Positions 21,144 through 32,150 of a stretch of DNA of 64,000 bases are shown piece by piece (position 1 is the first letter of the stretch; each line of letters begins with the position of its first letter). The notes beneath the pieces were generated by a model. It did no database searches and was not told the origin of the DNA. It saw only the letters and a program-made list of their open reading frames with translations. This stretch comes from Candidatus Purcelliella pentastirinorum (GTDB taxonomy: Bacteria; Pseudomonadota; Gammaproteobacteria; Enterobacterales; Enterobacteriaceae), in assembly GCF_028748785.1 (NCBI RefSeq), contig NZ_CP110496.1:372001-436000 (forward strand). Reading direction: 5' to 3'. The position numbers were made by a program, and so were the translations under genes.

Positions 21144-22613
21144 TTAATAATTTATACGATAATTAGGAGATTCCTTAGTAATATCAACACCATGAACATG
21201 ACTTTCAGTCATACCAGCATTAGTAATACGAACAAATTTAGCCTTAGATTGTAACTCAAAAATATTAGAACAACCTGTCAACCCCATACATGATTTCAAT
21301 CCTCCAATCTGCTGATACAAAATTTCCTTTAAAGTTCCTTTATAAGCTACTCTTCCTTCTATACCCTCAGGAACTAATTTACTAATAGATTTATAATTCT
21401 GAAAATAACGATTAGAATAACCCTTAGACATTGCTCCAAGAGAACCCATACCACGATATACTTTAAAAGCTCTACCTTCATAGAATTCTATTTCTCCTGG
21501 AGATTCTTCAGATCCTGCAAATAAAGAACCAATCATCACACAAGATGCCCCAGCAACAATAGCCTTAGCAATATCACCCGAAAAACGAATTCCTCCATCA
21601 GAAATTAATGGTATATCTACATCTTTAAGTACTTTAACTACATTTAAAATAGCAGTAATCTGTGGTATACCTACACCAGTAACTATACGAGTAGTACAAA
21701 TAGATCCTGGGCCTAAACCAACCTTTATTGCATTAACACCTAATTTTAGTAAAGATAAAGCTCCATCAGAAGTTACAACATTACCAGCAATAATATCTAT
21801 ATCAATATATTCACGACGAATTTTACTAATAAAATCTAATACTCTTTTAGAATGAGCATGTGAAGAATCAATTAATAAAACATCAATTCCAGCTTTAACT
21901 AATGAGTAAACACGTTCATCACTATCTTTGTCTATACCAACTGCAGCACCGACTCTTAATCTTCCTTTATTATCTTTACAAGAATAAGGTTTCTTTTTAG
22001 ATTTCATAAAATCTTTTACAGTTATCATACCTGTAAGACAAAAATTTTTATCAACTATTAATATTTTTTCTATGCGATATTTATGCATTAACTTTAAAAC
22101 TGTATTATGAGTATCATATTTATTAATCGTAATTAAATTATCTTTTGAAGTCATAAAAGAAGAAACAATACTATTTGAATCTTTTATAAATCTTACATCT
22201 CTACCAGTAACAATACCAACCAATTCATTAGTACCGTATCTAACAACCGGGTAACCTGCAAAACCATTAATTCTAGTTAAATTATTAATTTCTTTTAGAG
22301 TAGTATCTGGATAAACAACTTTGGGATCAACTATAATACCACTTTCATACCTCTTTACCTTATTAACCTCATTAATTTGATTTCTAATAGACATATTTTT
22401 ATGAATAAACCCAATACCTCCTTCTTTAGCTAAAGCAATAGCTAATCTTGATTCCGTAACAGTATCCATTGCCGCGGAGGTTATAGGTATATTTAAATTT
22501 ATATTATTAGTTAATCTAGTACTAATATTTACATCAACCGGTAAAATTTCAGAAAATGCAGGTACTATAAGTACATCATCAAAAGTAAAAGCTTCATTAA
22601 TAATTTTAACCAT
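21144..22613 (-). CDS. guaB: Inosine-5'-monophosphate dehydrogenase
   Basis: Oxidises IMP to XMP with NAD+, the committed step to GMP. The 489-residue product (E. coli 488) has the TIM-barrel start [19 protein letters not shown] and two CBS domains between about 95 and 200. The catalytic loop is [15 protein letters not shown] (nucleophilic Cys). The flap has [10 protein letters not shown] and the C-terminus LTGCSNI. It is the first gene of guaBA. The guanine-nucleotide branch is completed here by guaA and hpt. Confidence 0.97.
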   Translation of the reverse strand: MVKIINEAFTFDDVLIVPAFSEILPVDVNISTRLTNNINLNIPITSAAMDTVTESRLAIALAKEGGIGFIHKNMSIRNQINEVNKVKRYESGIIVDPKVVYPDTTLKEINNLTRINGFAGYPVVRYGTNELVGIVTGRDVRFIKDSNSIVSSFMTSKDNLITINKYDTHNTVLKLMHKYRIEKILIVDKNFCLTGMITVKDFMKSKKKPYSCKDNKGRLRVGAAVGIDKDSDERVYSLVKAGIDVLLIDSSHAHSKRVLDFISKIRREYIDIDIIAGNVVTSDGALSLLKLGVNAIKVGLGPGSICTTRIVTGVGIPQITAILNVVKVLKDVDIPLISDGGIRFSGDIAKAIVAGASCVMIGSLFAGSEESPGEIEFYEGRAFKVYRGMGSLGAMSKGYSNRYFQNYKSISKLVPEGIEGRVAYKGTLKEILYQQIGGLKSCMGLTGCSNIFELQSKAKFVRITNAGMTESHVHGVDITKESPNYRINY

Positions 22614-22697
22614 TAATAATAATAACCCTCAATAAAAAAAACTAATTAATACATTATACATATTAGAAAAAATCTTTCTAACCTTTTTTAAAACAAA

Positions 22698-24092
22698 CTA
22701 ACTAATATATGGATTATTAGAATCTTTAAATTTAATAATAAGAGATATACCAACTAACTTTAATGATCTACTAAAATAATTTATTAAATAACGCTTATAA
22801 GAACGAGACAAATTTTTAATTCTCTTTCCATGAATAATAATTATAAAAGGACTATATCCTCCAAAATGAGCATATTTTAATTTTGTACTACGACCATTAA
22901 TAACAGGTAAACAATGTCTATTAATAGCTTTTAAAAGAACATCAGTTAAATATTTGGAACTAAATCTATTTTTAAATAAACTAAAAATATATTCAGCAGA
23001 ATTAAATATATTATTTATACCATAACCATATAAAGCTGAAATAAAATGTATTTCAAAATTATTAATAAAACTAATACGATTTAAAATCTTCAATTTAATA
23101 CTTTTCTTCAATGATAAAGAAATATTTTCACATTTATTAACTATAATTATAAAAGATTTACCCCTTGATAAAATTAAATTTAATAGGTACAAATCTTGAT
23201 CTAAAAATCCCAAATTAACATCTATGATTAATAATATAATATCAGCATAATCTATTGATTTAATAGATTGACATATAGAATATTTATCTGAATTATTATA
23301 TTTACTACCTATTTTTATTCTTTTTAAACCAGCAGTATCAATTAAAACATAATTATATAAACCCCTTTTTATATATACATATATACTATCACGTGTTGTT
23401 CCTGGCAAATTATTAACTGTCAGTCTCTTCTCACATAAAATATTATTAATTAATGTAGATTTACCTACATTCGGTTGACCAATACAAGCTAATTTAATAT
23501 TATTTTGCATTTTATTTAAAGGTTTATTTAAATAAAATGAATAATTTGAATCAACAATTAATTTATCAATTTTTTTTTTTTCAGAATGAAAACTCTTACT
23601 AATATAATTAAATATAAAAGGATATATTTCTTTATAAAATAAAGAAAGAATATTACTCTTACTAAAAAAATTAATAAAATAAATATTTTTAAACCCTAAA
23701 GAATAAAATTGAAAAGTAGAATTATTATCATTTACTTTATTAATTATCAATATAACAAATTTATTTTTAGTTCTTAGTATATTTGATATAAAATAATCAT
23801 CAAACATAATTCCATCAATTGCGCTCAAAATAAAAAAAATAATATTAGATTTATTAATTGCTGAAATAGATTGTTCCAAAATACAATAATCATTTTTATC
23901 CAATACAGAACGAATGGCCGGGGTGTCTACTATAATAAAAATTTTATCAAATCGCTTTATATACCCATATTTACAATCACGAGTAAAATTATCTAAACTA
24001 TTAACTATAGCGGATTTAGTACCAGTTAATATATTAAATAATGTAGATTTACCTACATTAGTTCTACCTATTAAAGATATAATTGGAATCAT
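22698..24092 (-). CDS. der: Ribosome assembly GTPase Der (EngA)
   Basis: Double-GTPase factor needed for 50S assembly. Two G domains are seen: GRTNVGKSTLFN with DTPAI and NKVND motifs in the first, and GQPNVGKSTLIN, DTAGLKR and NKCEN in the second. They are followed by a KH-like C-terminal domain (PVINGRSTKLKYAHFGG, IIHGKRIKNLSRSYKRYL). The protein is 464 residues against 490; most of the shortening is in the linker between G domains and at the C-terminal tail. It is downstream of bamB as in E. coli. Confidence 0.95.
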   Translation of the reverse strand: MIPIISLIGRTNVGKSTLFNILTGTKSAIVNSLDNFTRDCKYGYIKRFDKIFIIVDTPAIRSVLDKNDYCILEQSISAINKSNIIFFILSAIDGIMFDDYFISNILRTKNKFVILIINKVNDNNSTFQFYSLGFKNIYFINFFSKSNILSLFYKEIYPFIFNYISKSFHSEKKKIDKLIVDSNYSFYLNKPLNKMQNNIKLACIGQPNVGKSTLINNILCEKRLTVNNLPGTTRDSIYVYIKRGLYNYVLIDTAGLKRIKIGSKYNNSDKYSICQSIKSIDYADIILLIIDVNLGFLDQDLYLLNLILSRGKSFIIIVNKCENISLSLKKSIKLKILNRISFINNFEIHFISALYGYGINNIFNSAEYIFSLFKNRFSSKYLTDVLLKAINRHCLPVINGRSTKLKYAHFGGYSPFIIIIHGKRIKNLSRSYKRYLINYFSRSLKLVGISLIIKFKDSNNPYIS

Positions 24093-24117
24093 AAATATTA
24101 ATTATACATTATTTTAA

Positions 24118-25248
24118 TTAACTATAAAAAAATAAATAACCATTATTATCTAAAATGAATAACTTGTTATTCTTATAAAAAATAATATTTAAACCAAAAT
24201 TACTAATTTTATTTCTTAAACAAACAGAAAAATTATTAATATCAATTAAATATAAATAACCCAAATTATCACCTATTACAATATAATTTTTATACAAAAT
24301 AGGAGAAATTGACTCATATTTAAACGGCAATATTCGTCTACTTTTAATATAATAACTGTTTATATTTAAAGATATTAAACAATTCATATTGTCTAATAAA
24401 TAAATACAATTATTGTAAATAAAAATATTTTTAATAAATTTATCATTATACTTATACAATATATCTCCAGAAATAAAATCAATAGCTATAAAACAACCAT
24501 TAGAAGATATAGCATATATTACACCATGATAAATAACAGGTGTATAATCTACATCAACAAAATCACTAAAATCATCTTTATACGGGTAAGAAATAAATTT
24601 TTTCCATATTAATTTACCATCATAAGGAGAAATTACATTAATAAAACCATCATCACTACCAATAACAATTAAATTATTAAACATTACAAGTTCTGATTCA
24701 CCTCTTAAACCAAAATCTGAATATCCTAAAAAAACACTCCATTTAATTTCACCACTATATTTACTAAAAGCTTGTAATATTCCATTAACAGTACGTACTA
24801 AAATCAAATCATCAAATAAAAATGGCTTAGATAAAATTTCTCCTGCAGCATCAACACACCAATTAATAATTCCGTTACTAAAATTAATAGAATATAATTT
24901 AGCATTTTCAGTCCCAAAATATATATTTTTTATATCTAAACAAATATTTCCTAATAAAAAAATTCCGTCATTTCTGAACTTTTTATACTTATCAAATAAA
25001 TTTAAAAACCACTTTTGTTTGCCATCCTTTAATGATATTGCTTTAATAATTCCAGAATAATCATAAATAAATACAGTATCTTTATTGAAAGAAAATGAAT
25101 AATTACAATATTCATTACTATATTTACCAACATTAATTTGCCATGTTTTTTTTAAACAAGATTTATTAATAAAACGAATATAACTATTATCCGTACAACC
25201 TAAAAAAAATATTAACAATATTAAAAAATATAAACGAAAAAAATTCAT
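24118..25248 (-). CDS. bamB: Outer-membrane assembly lipoprotein BamB
   Basis: Beta-propeller lipoprotein of the BAM complex that contacts BamA. The N-terminal signal peptide ends in the lipobox FFLGC, so lipidation at that Cys is expected. The body has repeated PQQ-like blades (YDYSGIIKAISLKDGKQKW, GTENAKLYSINFSNG, VRTVNGILQAFSKYSGEIKW, GSDDGFINVISPYDGKLIW). 376 residues against 392 in E. coli. It lies between yfgM and der in E. coli order. The kept lipobox contrasts with BamD in this genome. Confidence 0.92.
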   Translation of the reverse strand: MNFFRLYFLILLIFFLGCTDNSYIRFINKSCLKKTWQINVGKYSNEYCNYSFSFNKDTVFIYDYSGIIKAISLKDGKQKWFLNLFDKYKKFRNDGIFLLGNICLDIKNIYFGTENAKLYSINFSNGIINWCVDAAGEILSKPFLFDDLILVRTVNGILQAFSKYSGEIKWSVFLGYSDFGLRGESELVMFNNLIVIGSDDGFINVISPYDGKLIWKKFISYPYKDDFSDFVDVDYTPVIYHGVIYAISSNGCFIAIDFISGDILYKYNDKFIKNIFIYNNCIYLLDNMNCLISLNINSYYIKSRRILPFKYESISPILYKNYIVIGDNLGYLYLIDINNFSVCLRNKISNFGLNIIFYKNNKLFILDNNGYLFFYS

Positions 25249-25265
25249 AAAATACTAATAACCCA

Positions 25266-25832
25266 TCAATAAATACTATTAATTTTTAATTTAACTAAAT
25301 ATTTTAAAAAAATATTATTATCATTATTTAAAATATATAACCAAATTTTTTTAGCATTTTTTCTATCTCCTATACTTAATAATATATCGCCTTTAATATT
25401 TAAAAAAACATATTTCCAACTGTCCATATTAACAAAACATTTAATAATAGATAAAGATTCAATAAATTTATTTTCTTGATATAAAATACGTACTAATCTA
25501 ATAGAAAAAATTGCTTTTAAATTATCATCTTTTATATATTTAATACCATATTTTAACCAAAATTCAGCATTTTTTAATTCATAAATATCAACATAGTACT
25601 TAGATAATTTTAATATATTTATAAAACCATAAATATTATGATTATTTCTTATATAATCAAAAACATTGATTATATTATCTTTATTTACATAATCAAATAT
25701 ATAATTACAATTTTTATTTAACATAATAATTTTATTTTTTTTATGAAAAAAAAATAAAATAGAAGAAAAAAAAATAAAAAAAATAAAAATATATAAACTT
25801 ATTTTTTTATAAAATGATATGAAACTAAACAT
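25266..25832 (-). CDS. yfgM: YfgM-like membrane-anchored TPR protein
   Basis: Identified mainly by position between hisS and bamB, by size (188 residues against 206), by one N-terminal membrane segment (about 10-29) and by a helical TPR-like periplasmic part (GFINILKLSKYYVDIYELKNAE, then ILLSIGDRKNAKKIW). In E. coli YfgM associates with the SecYEG-PpiD translocon site and periplasmic chaperone networks. Sequence conservation is weak, so the function is inferred from synteny and architecture. Confidence 0.75.
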   Translation of the reverse strand: MFSFISFYKKISLYIFIFFIFFSSILFFFHKKNKIIMLNKNCNYIFDYVNKDNIINVFDYIRNNHNIYGFINILKLSKYYVDIYELKNAEFWLKYGIKYIKDDNLKAIFSIRLVRILYQENKFIESLSIIKCFVNMDSWKYVFLNIKGDILLSIGDRKNAKKIWLYILNNDNNIFLKYLVKLKINSIY

Positions 25833-25867
25833 TTATATTTACACAACATAATTAAATTGTTTTTTAT

Positions 25868-27154
25868 TTATTGATAATATTTAAATACATCTTTTAAATA
25901 TTGTATAAAACCATCACACGATAACATTTTCTTTATGTTAAACTTTAAATCATACATAAAAAATGTATTTTTTTCTAAATAATTTTTATCAATGAATAAA
26001 ATAATATCAATATTATTTTTCTTAGCATGAGTATAATATTTATTAATTTTTATTATTTTATTATTTATATTAATTGACAACTTTAAATTAAAAAACAAAT
26101 CACGTAATTTTTCCGCTAAATGTATACAAAATACACGAGTATCATTTACGCCAATTATACGAATTAATTTAAATTCAAATTTATTAAAAATAATATCCAT
26201 ACTTTTGAATAATAATAATAAACGATCCAAACCAATAGCACATCCTATTCCAGGAAAATCATATTTACTTAATTTTTTAAATAAACTATCATAGCGACCT
26301 CCAGCACAAACAGTATTTTGCGCACCTAAATCATTAGTAAACCATTCAAAAACCGTATTATTATAATAATCCAACCCACGTACTAATTTATGATTTATAG
26401 TATATTTAATACAAAAAGAATCTAGTATTAAACATAATTCTTTAAAATGTAATATAGAAACATCATCAATATAATCATTCAAAATTGGAGCATCTTTTAT
26501 TAATTCAAAAATACTTGGATCTTTACTATCAAACAAAATTAAAGGATTTCTAATAATTTTTTTCCATAAAATATTATCAAAAAAAGATTTTTTGTTTAAT
26601 AAAAATTTTTTTAAAACATCAAAATAGATTTTTCTAGATATTAAAGAACCAATAGTATTGATTTCTAAAAATAATTTATCATTTATACCTAATTTTTCCC
26701 ATAACCTATTACAAATTAAAATCAATTCAACTTCAGCTTCTGGACCGGAAATACCTACTATTTCCATACCAAATTGATAAAACTGACGATAACGACCCTT
26801 TTGAGGGCGTTCATATCTGAACATAGGACCACTATACCAAAAACGACAGGGTAAACTATGAAATAAACCATTTTCAATAATAGCTCTTACACAACCTACT
26901 GTACCTTCAGGACGTAATGCTATATTATTATTACTACGATCACTAAATATATATATTTCTTTTTCTATAATATCTGTAATAGAACCAATAGCACATTTAA
27001 ATAAATCATAATATTCAATTAAGGGTAATTTAATTTCACTAAAATTATATAAACATAATATTTCCTTTAAAACACATTCGATTTTTTGTAGATACAATGT
27101 ATCAACAAAAAAATAATCATTCATTCCACGAATTGATCGAATACCTCTAGACAA
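25868..27154 (-). CDS. hisS: Histidyl-tRNA synthetase
   Basis: Class II synthetase that charges tRNA-His. The 428-residue product (E. coli 424) starts MSRGIRSIRGMNDYF, as the family does. It has motif 2 FRYERPQKGRYRQFYQFG, histidine-specific motifs RGLDYYNNTVFEW and GGRYDSL, and motif 3 GIGCAIGLDRLL, then an anticodon-binding domain (about 330-428) that is more diverged. It heads the hisS-yfgM-bamB-der run. The 0.9-kb region upstream holds no gene where E. coli has ispG and rodZ. Confidence 0.96.
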   Translation of the reverse strand: MSRGIRSIRGMNDYFFVDTLYLQKIECVLKEILCLYNFSEIKLPLIEYYDLFKCAIGSITDIIEKEIYIFSDRSNNNIALRPEGTVGCVRAIIENGLFHSLPCRFWYSGPMFRYERPQKGRYRQFYQFGMEIVGISGPEAEVELILICNRLWEKLGINDKLFLEINTIGSLISRKIYFDVLKKFLLNKKSFFDNILWKKIIRNPLILFDSKDPSIFELIKDAPILNDYIDDVSILHFKELCLILDSFCIKYTINHKLVRGLDYYNNTVFEWFTNDLGAQNTVCAGGRYDSLFKKLSKYDFPGIGCAIGLDRLLLLFKSMDIIFNKFEFKLIRIIGVNDTRVFCIHLAEKLRDLFFNLKLSININNKIIKINKYYTHAKKNNIDIILFIDKNYLEKNTFFMYDLKFNIKKMLSCDGFIQYLKDVFKYYQ

Positions 27155-28037
27155 AATTAGATTCTCTTAATAAATAATAATAAAACAAATTCAACATTTA
27201 GTATAAATAATATCATTTTAACTTTGATATTATAGTATTATTCAAACAAAATATAATTTAATAAATTAAAACAAAACATTAATCTTTTTATTAAAATAAA
27301 AATCAATTTTATAAAATAATACATAAAAAATTAAAAATAAAATAACATTAAACATAAAATTCAAATATGTATAACTATAATATATCAAAACAAATTAATT
27401 TATTTAAATACAATAAAATATGTATTAATCAAAATGATTTAACAAAATTTAATATTAACTATAAAATTATCTTTGCAAAACAATCTAAACTAAACATAAT
27501 TAATTAATTTAAAAATATCTTAAATAATATTTTAATTATCAAATTAAACATAAAGTAATAAATCTTAATCAAAAAATAAAATAAAACTATTAATATATGA
27601 TAATATTTAATCATTAAAAAATAATTAAAATTATATTTTATTATTTAAAAACATTTAATAATTATAATACACATAAAATAAAAAACAATATTTTAATATA
27701 AATTTAAATAAATTTTTAATTTTTAATAAAATATAAATATCAAATAAAAACATTATATTATATATCTAATCTATAAATAATTTAATTTATCAAAATTAAA
27801 TTATAAATAAAATATATAGACATAAATTATAAACTTAATACTTAAAAAAAAATAATTTTATATAAATATATATTATTTAAATAAATATAATAATTTTTTT
27901 TTTACAAAATAAAAAATCAACAAATATATAAAAAATATATATCTTTAAAAATTTATAAAAAGTAAAATAAATATATAAAATAAAAAATATGATTAAATTA
28001 AATAATTTTAAAATTTATTTACTCCTATCAAAAAACA
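27155..28037. other. Empty 0.9-kb A+T-rich stretch at the ispG/rodZ position
   Basis: No gene, tRNA or clear remnant is seen on either strand. The sequence is almost pure A/T with rare G. In E. coli ispG and rodZ lie here between hisS and rlmN. I could not find ispG signatures in either orientation. The longest reading frame noticed is 46 codons (27367-27507, plus strand), rich in Asn/Lys/Ile, without a ribosome site and unlike anything I know. Read as the eroded site of two lost genes. Confidence 0.6.
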
Positions 28038-29096
28038 CTATTTAAAAAAAACACCAGATAATTGACCACATGAAGCATATATATCTGCACCTCTACTCTT
28101 TCTTATAGTAACAATAAAACCATATTGTGTTAAAATATCAAAAAAATATTTAATTTTTTTATTATTACTACAACTATAATTTAAACCTGAAAAATTATTC
28201 AATGGAATTAAATTAATCTTACTAGGAATATTTTTTAATAAATTAATCAAATTAAAAACATCTATTTTAGTATCGTTAATACCATCTATCATTATATATT
28301 CAATAGAAATAACCCCACAATTAGCTCTTGAATAAACCATATATTTAGCAACAGTATTTATTAGATCTTTAATCTTATATCTTTTATTAATAGGCATTAT
28401 ACTATCACGAACTACATCACTAGATGCATGCAATGAAATTGCCAATACGACATCAATATTTTTAAATAATTCATGTATAGCAGGAATAATACCAGATGTT
28501 GAAATAACAACCTTACGTTTGGACAAACCCAAACCAAATTTATCCAAAATAATTTTAATAGAAACAACCAAATTTTTAAAATTCAATAAGGGTTCCCCCA
28601 TACCCATAAATACAATATTAGTGATTGATTTATTATTATTTAATTTCAAATGATTAATCATCTTTTTTACCAATAAAATTTGACCAATTATTTCAAATAC
28701 GAAAAGATTTCTGACAAACGGTTGTTTACCTGTACAACAAAACTTACAATCTAATATACAACCAATTTGAGAAGATAAACATAAAGTAGTACGATTTTTA
28801 TATGGAATATATACAGTCTCTATATATTGATTATATCCAACTTCAATTAAAATCTTAATAGTACCATCACAAGAATGAAAAATTCTAAATAATTTAGGCA
28901 ATATAATACAAGATATCTTTTCTAATTTATTAATTAAATTAGAACTGAAATTAGTCATTTTTCTAAAATCTAAACAATCCTTTTGATAAATCCATGACAT
29001 CAATTGATTAGAACGAAAAGAATATTCTCCAATAGATAGAAATAATTTACATAATCCCTCTCTATTTAAATTTAATAAATTTATTTTTTTAGACAT
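28038..29096 (-). CDS. rlmN: Dual-specificity RNA methyltransferase RlmN
   Basis: Radical-SAM enzyme that makes 2-methyladenosine at A2503 of 23S rRNA and A37 of some tRNAs. The 4Fe-4S motif CILDCKFC gives Cys113, Cys117 and Cys120. The methyl-carrying Cys343 is in RGADIYASCGQLSG near the C-terminus. GMGEPLLNF, the SAM-binding GGE-like motif, and STSGIIPAI are present. 352 residues against 384, with the shortening at both ends. It follows ndk on the same strand after 25 bases, as in E. coli. Confidence 0.95.
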   Translation of the reverse strand: MSKKINLLNLNREGLCKLFLSIGEYSFRSNQLMSWIYQKDCLDFRKMTNFSSNLINKLEKISCIILPKLFRIFHSCDGTIKILIEVGYNQYIETVYIPYKNRTTLCLSSQIGCILDCKFCCTGKQPFVRNLFVFEIIGQILLVKKMINHLKLNNNKSITNIVFMGMGEPLLNFKNLVVSIKIILDKFGLGLSKRKVVISTSGIIPAIHELFKNIDVVLAISLHASSDVVRDSIMPINKRYKIKDLINTVAKYMVYSRANCGVISIEYIMIDGINDTKIDVFNLINLLKNIPSKINLIPLNNFSGLNYSCSNNKKIKYFFDILTQYGFIVTIRKSRGADIYASCGQLSGVFFK

Positions 29097-29121
29097 TTAA
29101 ATCCTATAAAATATAATAAAA

Positions 29122-29556
29122 TTATTTAACAAACCTAGAAAAAATTTCATTCTTACTAAAAAAAAACTTTATCTCACGATATGCCGAATAATTTGAATCA
29201 GAACCATGAACAGCGTTTTTAATCAAATTATCAGAATAATCAGATCTAATAGTACCAGCTAAAGCTAAAGATGGATCAGTATGACCAATAAGTTCACGGT
29301 TACGTCTTACTGCATCTTTACATTCCAAAACAGATACAACAATTGGACCGGATGACATAAAATCTACTAAATCATTAAAGAAACATTTATCTTTATGAAT
29401 AATATAAAAAGATTTTGCTTGGTATTTATTTAAAAACAACATTTTAGTTGCAATTATTTTAAATCCAGATCTTTCAAAACGACTATAAATTTCACCAATG
29501 ATATTATTAAAAACTGAATTAGGTTTAATAATCAATAGAGTATGTTCTACATTCAT
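29122..29556 (-). CDS. ndk: Nucleoside diphosphate kinase
   Basis: Moves the gamma-phosphate between nucleoside triphosphates through a phosphohistidine. At 144 residues it is family length (E. coli 143). The active-site motif NAVHGSDS has His118, and ERSGFKIIATKM and GTIRSDY are standard. Downstream is rlmN, as in E. coli. Confidence 0.96.
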   Translation of the reverse strand: MNVEHTLLIIKPNSVFNNIIGEIYSRFERSGFKIIATKMLFLNKYQAKSFYIIHKDKCFFNDLVDFMSSGPIVVSVLECKDAVRRNRELIGHTDPSLALAGTIRSDYSDNLIKNAVHGSDSNYSAYREIKFFFSKNEIFSRFVK

Positions 29557-29629
29557 AATAATTTTATTATTTTATTTAATAACATTAGATAAAATAATAA
29601 AATAAAAAAATATACTAGTCAAAAAAAGA

Positions 29630-31060
29630 ATGAAAATAAAACATTTAATAATGATAACTATAGGAAGTTCAATAGGAACAGGTTTATTTATATCATTAGG
29701 AAATGCCATTGTAAAATATGGAATACTATTAACAATAATTTCATATACACTAATAAGTGTAATGGTTTATTTCTTAATGAACATTATCGGAGAATTAATA
29801 ATTTTACTACCTAAATCTGAATCATTCGCAAATTATGGATCAAAATATGTAGAAGAAGGTTTTGGTTTTTCATTAGGATGGAACTATTGGTATAACTGGG
29901 TTCTAACCATAACAATAAATTTAATATCCACCCAAATAATAATGAGTTATTGGTATCCAAAAATACCAAGTTATATTTGGGGAACATTATTTTTAACTAT
30001 TATTTTCTTAATTAATTTTCTTTCTATAAAAAACTTTGGAGAAATAGAATACTGGTTATCATTAATTAAAATCCTAATCATTTTTTTATTTTTAATAATA
30101 GGAAGTATAACAATACTGAATATTATACAAAAAAAAGAAATTTTAATAAACTGGGAAACAATTAGAAATGATTTTTATAAAAATAATATCTATACATTTA
30201 TAAAAATTACTACAATTATAGGTTTTTCTTTTCAAGGTGTAGAATTAATTGCAATAACAGTAAAAGAAATTAAAAAACCTAAAAAAAATATCAAAAAAAT
30301 AATAAATAAAACATTTTGGATAATACAAATATTATACATATCAGTAATAATCACTATTATGATAATAACAAATCATGAAAAAATTTTTTTAATAAAAAAA
30401 ACTAATATAGAAAATATAATAATTAATCCATTTACTTTAATTTTTGAAAATTCAAAATTAACAAATACAGCTTCAATAATAAATTTTATTATATTAATTG
30501 CAATTTTATCTTCAAGTAACGCTGGGTTATATGCATCAAGTAGAATGTTATATACATTAGCAATAGATGGTAAAGCTCCTAAAATATTTACAAACATTTC
30601 AAAAAACGGAGTACCTAAATATGCATTATATTTGACAACAATAATATCAGGGTGCTATTTAATATACTATAAAATAAATATTAAAAAATTTTATATTGAA
30701 CTGATAAGAATTTCCAGTATAACTGGCTTCATTACATGGTTAGGAATAATAATTATTCATTATAGATTCAAAATAAATTATAAAAAATTAAAATATGAAA
30801 AAAATAAACAATCATACAAATATAAATATTTTCCAATAAAAATAATTTTTTCTTTTATACTATGTATTATAATAACTTTAGGACAAACATATATAACAAT
30901 ATCTTCAAATAATTTACAATTAAAAGAAATTATAATAACTTGTATAGGAATACCATTATTTTTAACTAATTGGTTATGTTACAAAATAATATTTAAAAGT
31001 AAAATAATAAAACATAACAATGTTAATTTAAATTATAAAAAAACAAAAAAGAAAAAATGA
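29630..31060 (+). CDS. lysP: Lysine-specific permease
   Basis: APC-superfamily proton-coupled amino-acid importer with about 12 membrane segments. It aligns with E. coli LysP over nearly its length: GSSIGTGLF (12-20), YGSKYVEEGFGFSLGWNYWYNW, SFQGVELIAI, SSSNAGLYASSRMLYTLA, DGKAPKIF, SGVTGF-like ISSITGFITWLGI and ILCIIITLGQTY. The N-terminus is about 14 residues shorter than in E. coli, losing part of the cytoplasmic tail. It is the only amino-acid carrier in the window. Lysine import fits a genome that may not make its own, but that is inference. Confidence 0.9.
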   Translation: MKIKHLIMITIGSSIGTGLFISLGNAIVKYGILLTIISYTLISVMVYFLMNIIGELIILLPKSESFANYGSKYVEEGFGFSLGWNYWYNWVLTITINLISTQIIMSYWYPKIPSYIWGTLFLTIIFLINFLSIKNFGEIEYWLSLIKILIIFLFLIIGSITILNIIQKKEILINWETIRNDFYKNNIYTFIKITTIIGFSFQGVELIAITVKEIKKPKKNIKKIINKTFWIIQILYISVIITIMIITNHEKIFLIKKTNIENIIINPFTLIFENSKLTNTASIINFIILIAILSSSNAGLYASSRMLYTLAIDGKAPKIFTNISKNGVPKYALYLTTIISGCYLIYYKINIKKFYIELIRISSITGFITWLGIIIIHYRFKINYKKLKYEKNKQSYKYKYFPIKIIFSFILCIIITLGQTYITISSNNLQLKEIIITCIGIPLFLTNWLCYKIIFKSKIIKHNNVNLNYKKTKKKK

Positions 31061-31072
31061 ATATATAAATTT

Positions 31073-31146
31073 TGGCCCCTCCCCGATTTGAACGGGGGAC
31101 CAAACGATTATGAGTCGCTTGCTCTGACCACTGAGCTAAGGGGCCA
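31073..31146 (-). tRNA. ileX: tRNA-Ile2 (anticodon CAT, read as LAU)
   Basis: Cloverleaf with acceptor GGCCCCT/AGGGGCC, D-arm AGCTCAGTGGTCAGAGC, anticodon loop ACTCATAA (CAT) and T-arm CCCCGTTCAAATCGGGG. The body matches E. coli ileX rather than elongator or initiator tRNA-Met, so it should decode AUA after TilS converts C34 to lysidine. AUA is very common in this genome's genes. Discriminator A; CCA is not encoded. Confidence 0.88.
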
Positions 31147-31190
31147 TAAATTAAATAAAAAAATTAAAATATGCTAAATAAAATTTAAAA

Positions 31191-32150
31191 TTATAGCCAA
31201 TTTTTTTGTTTAAAATAAAAATAAGGGGCTAAACCAGCAACTATCATTAAAATTATAGCAAATGGATAACCAAAAATCCACCTAAGTTCAGGCATAAAAA
31301 TAAAATTCATGCCATAACTAGAAGCCACCAAAGTAGGTGGTAAAAAAATAACAGATACTACAGAAAAAATCTTAATAATCCTATTTTGCTCTATACTAAT
31401 AAAACCTATAGCAACTTGCATCAAAAAATTAACTTTCTGAAATAATGATTCATTATGAGGTAATAAAGATTCAATATCTCTTAATATTTCTCTAGATTGT
31501 TCCCTTTGTTTAATTTGCAAATTAGCTTTACGAACAAGAAAATTTATAGCACGTTGACTATCCATCAAACATAATCTAACTTTCCATCCTATATCTTCTA
31601 ATTCAGCCAATATAGACAATGCTTCATCGAACTCATCACCCTGCTGACCTTCCATAATAATTTTACTTAATTTTTCTAAAGAACTATACATATATTCAAT
31701 TTCATCAGCAAGTTGTTCAACTTTTATTTCAAATAAATCTAAAAATAATTCATAAACATTGCCATTAATAAATTTTTGTTTACTTATTCTCATAAAATAT
31801 AATTTAAAAGTTAATAATTCTTTTTCTCGTAAAGTATACAATCGATTATCAACTATTGTAAAAGCAACGGTAGAATTTCCAGATCTTTCTATGGAATTAT
31901 GAAAAAAGAAAAAAGAATGTATATGCAAACCATCTTCATTTTCAAAAAAACGAGCAGAAGCTTCAATATCTTCTAATTCTGGACGACTAGCTAATATTTG
32001 ACCCAACTTATTACGTATAAATTCTCTCTCCTCATCTTTAGGATCAATTAAATCCACCCATATAGAGGATTCGAAATTCTCTACATTATTATTAGATTCT
32101 ATATCTATCTTTTTTAAACGATTATTATCTAATTTGAATATAGCTAACAT
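31191..32150 (-). CDS. corA: Magnesium/cobalt transporter CorA
   Basis: Pentameric inner-membrane Mg2+ channel. The 319-residue product (E. coli 316) has the large cytoplasmic funnel and long stalk helix. Two C-terminal membrane helices follow, with the selectivity motif YGMN at 279-282, followed by MPEL, and a KQKNWL terminus almost identical to E. coli. The first 230 residues are also well conserved, suggesting strong selection. Confidence 0.96.
   Translation of the reverse strand: MLAIFKLDNNRLKKIDIESNNNVENFESSIWVDLIDPKDEEREFIRNKLGQILASRPELEDIEASARFFENEDGLHIHSFFFFHNSIERSGNSTVAFTIVDNRLYTLREKELLTFKLYFMRISKQKFINGNVYELFLDLFEIKVEQLADEIEYMYSSLEKLSKIIMEGQQGDEFDEALSILAELEDIGWKVRLCLMDSQRAINFLVRKANLQIKQREQSREILRDIESLLPHNESLFQKVNFLMQVAIGFISIEQNRIIKIFSVVSVIFLPPTLVASSYGMNFIFMPELRWIFGYPFAIILMIVAGLAPYFYFKQKNWL

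Noticed and set aside
27367-27507. 46-codon reading frame in the hisS-rlmN gap
   Set aside because: No ribosome site, no similarity I recognise, and its Asn/Lys/Ile composition is what random A/T sequence would give.
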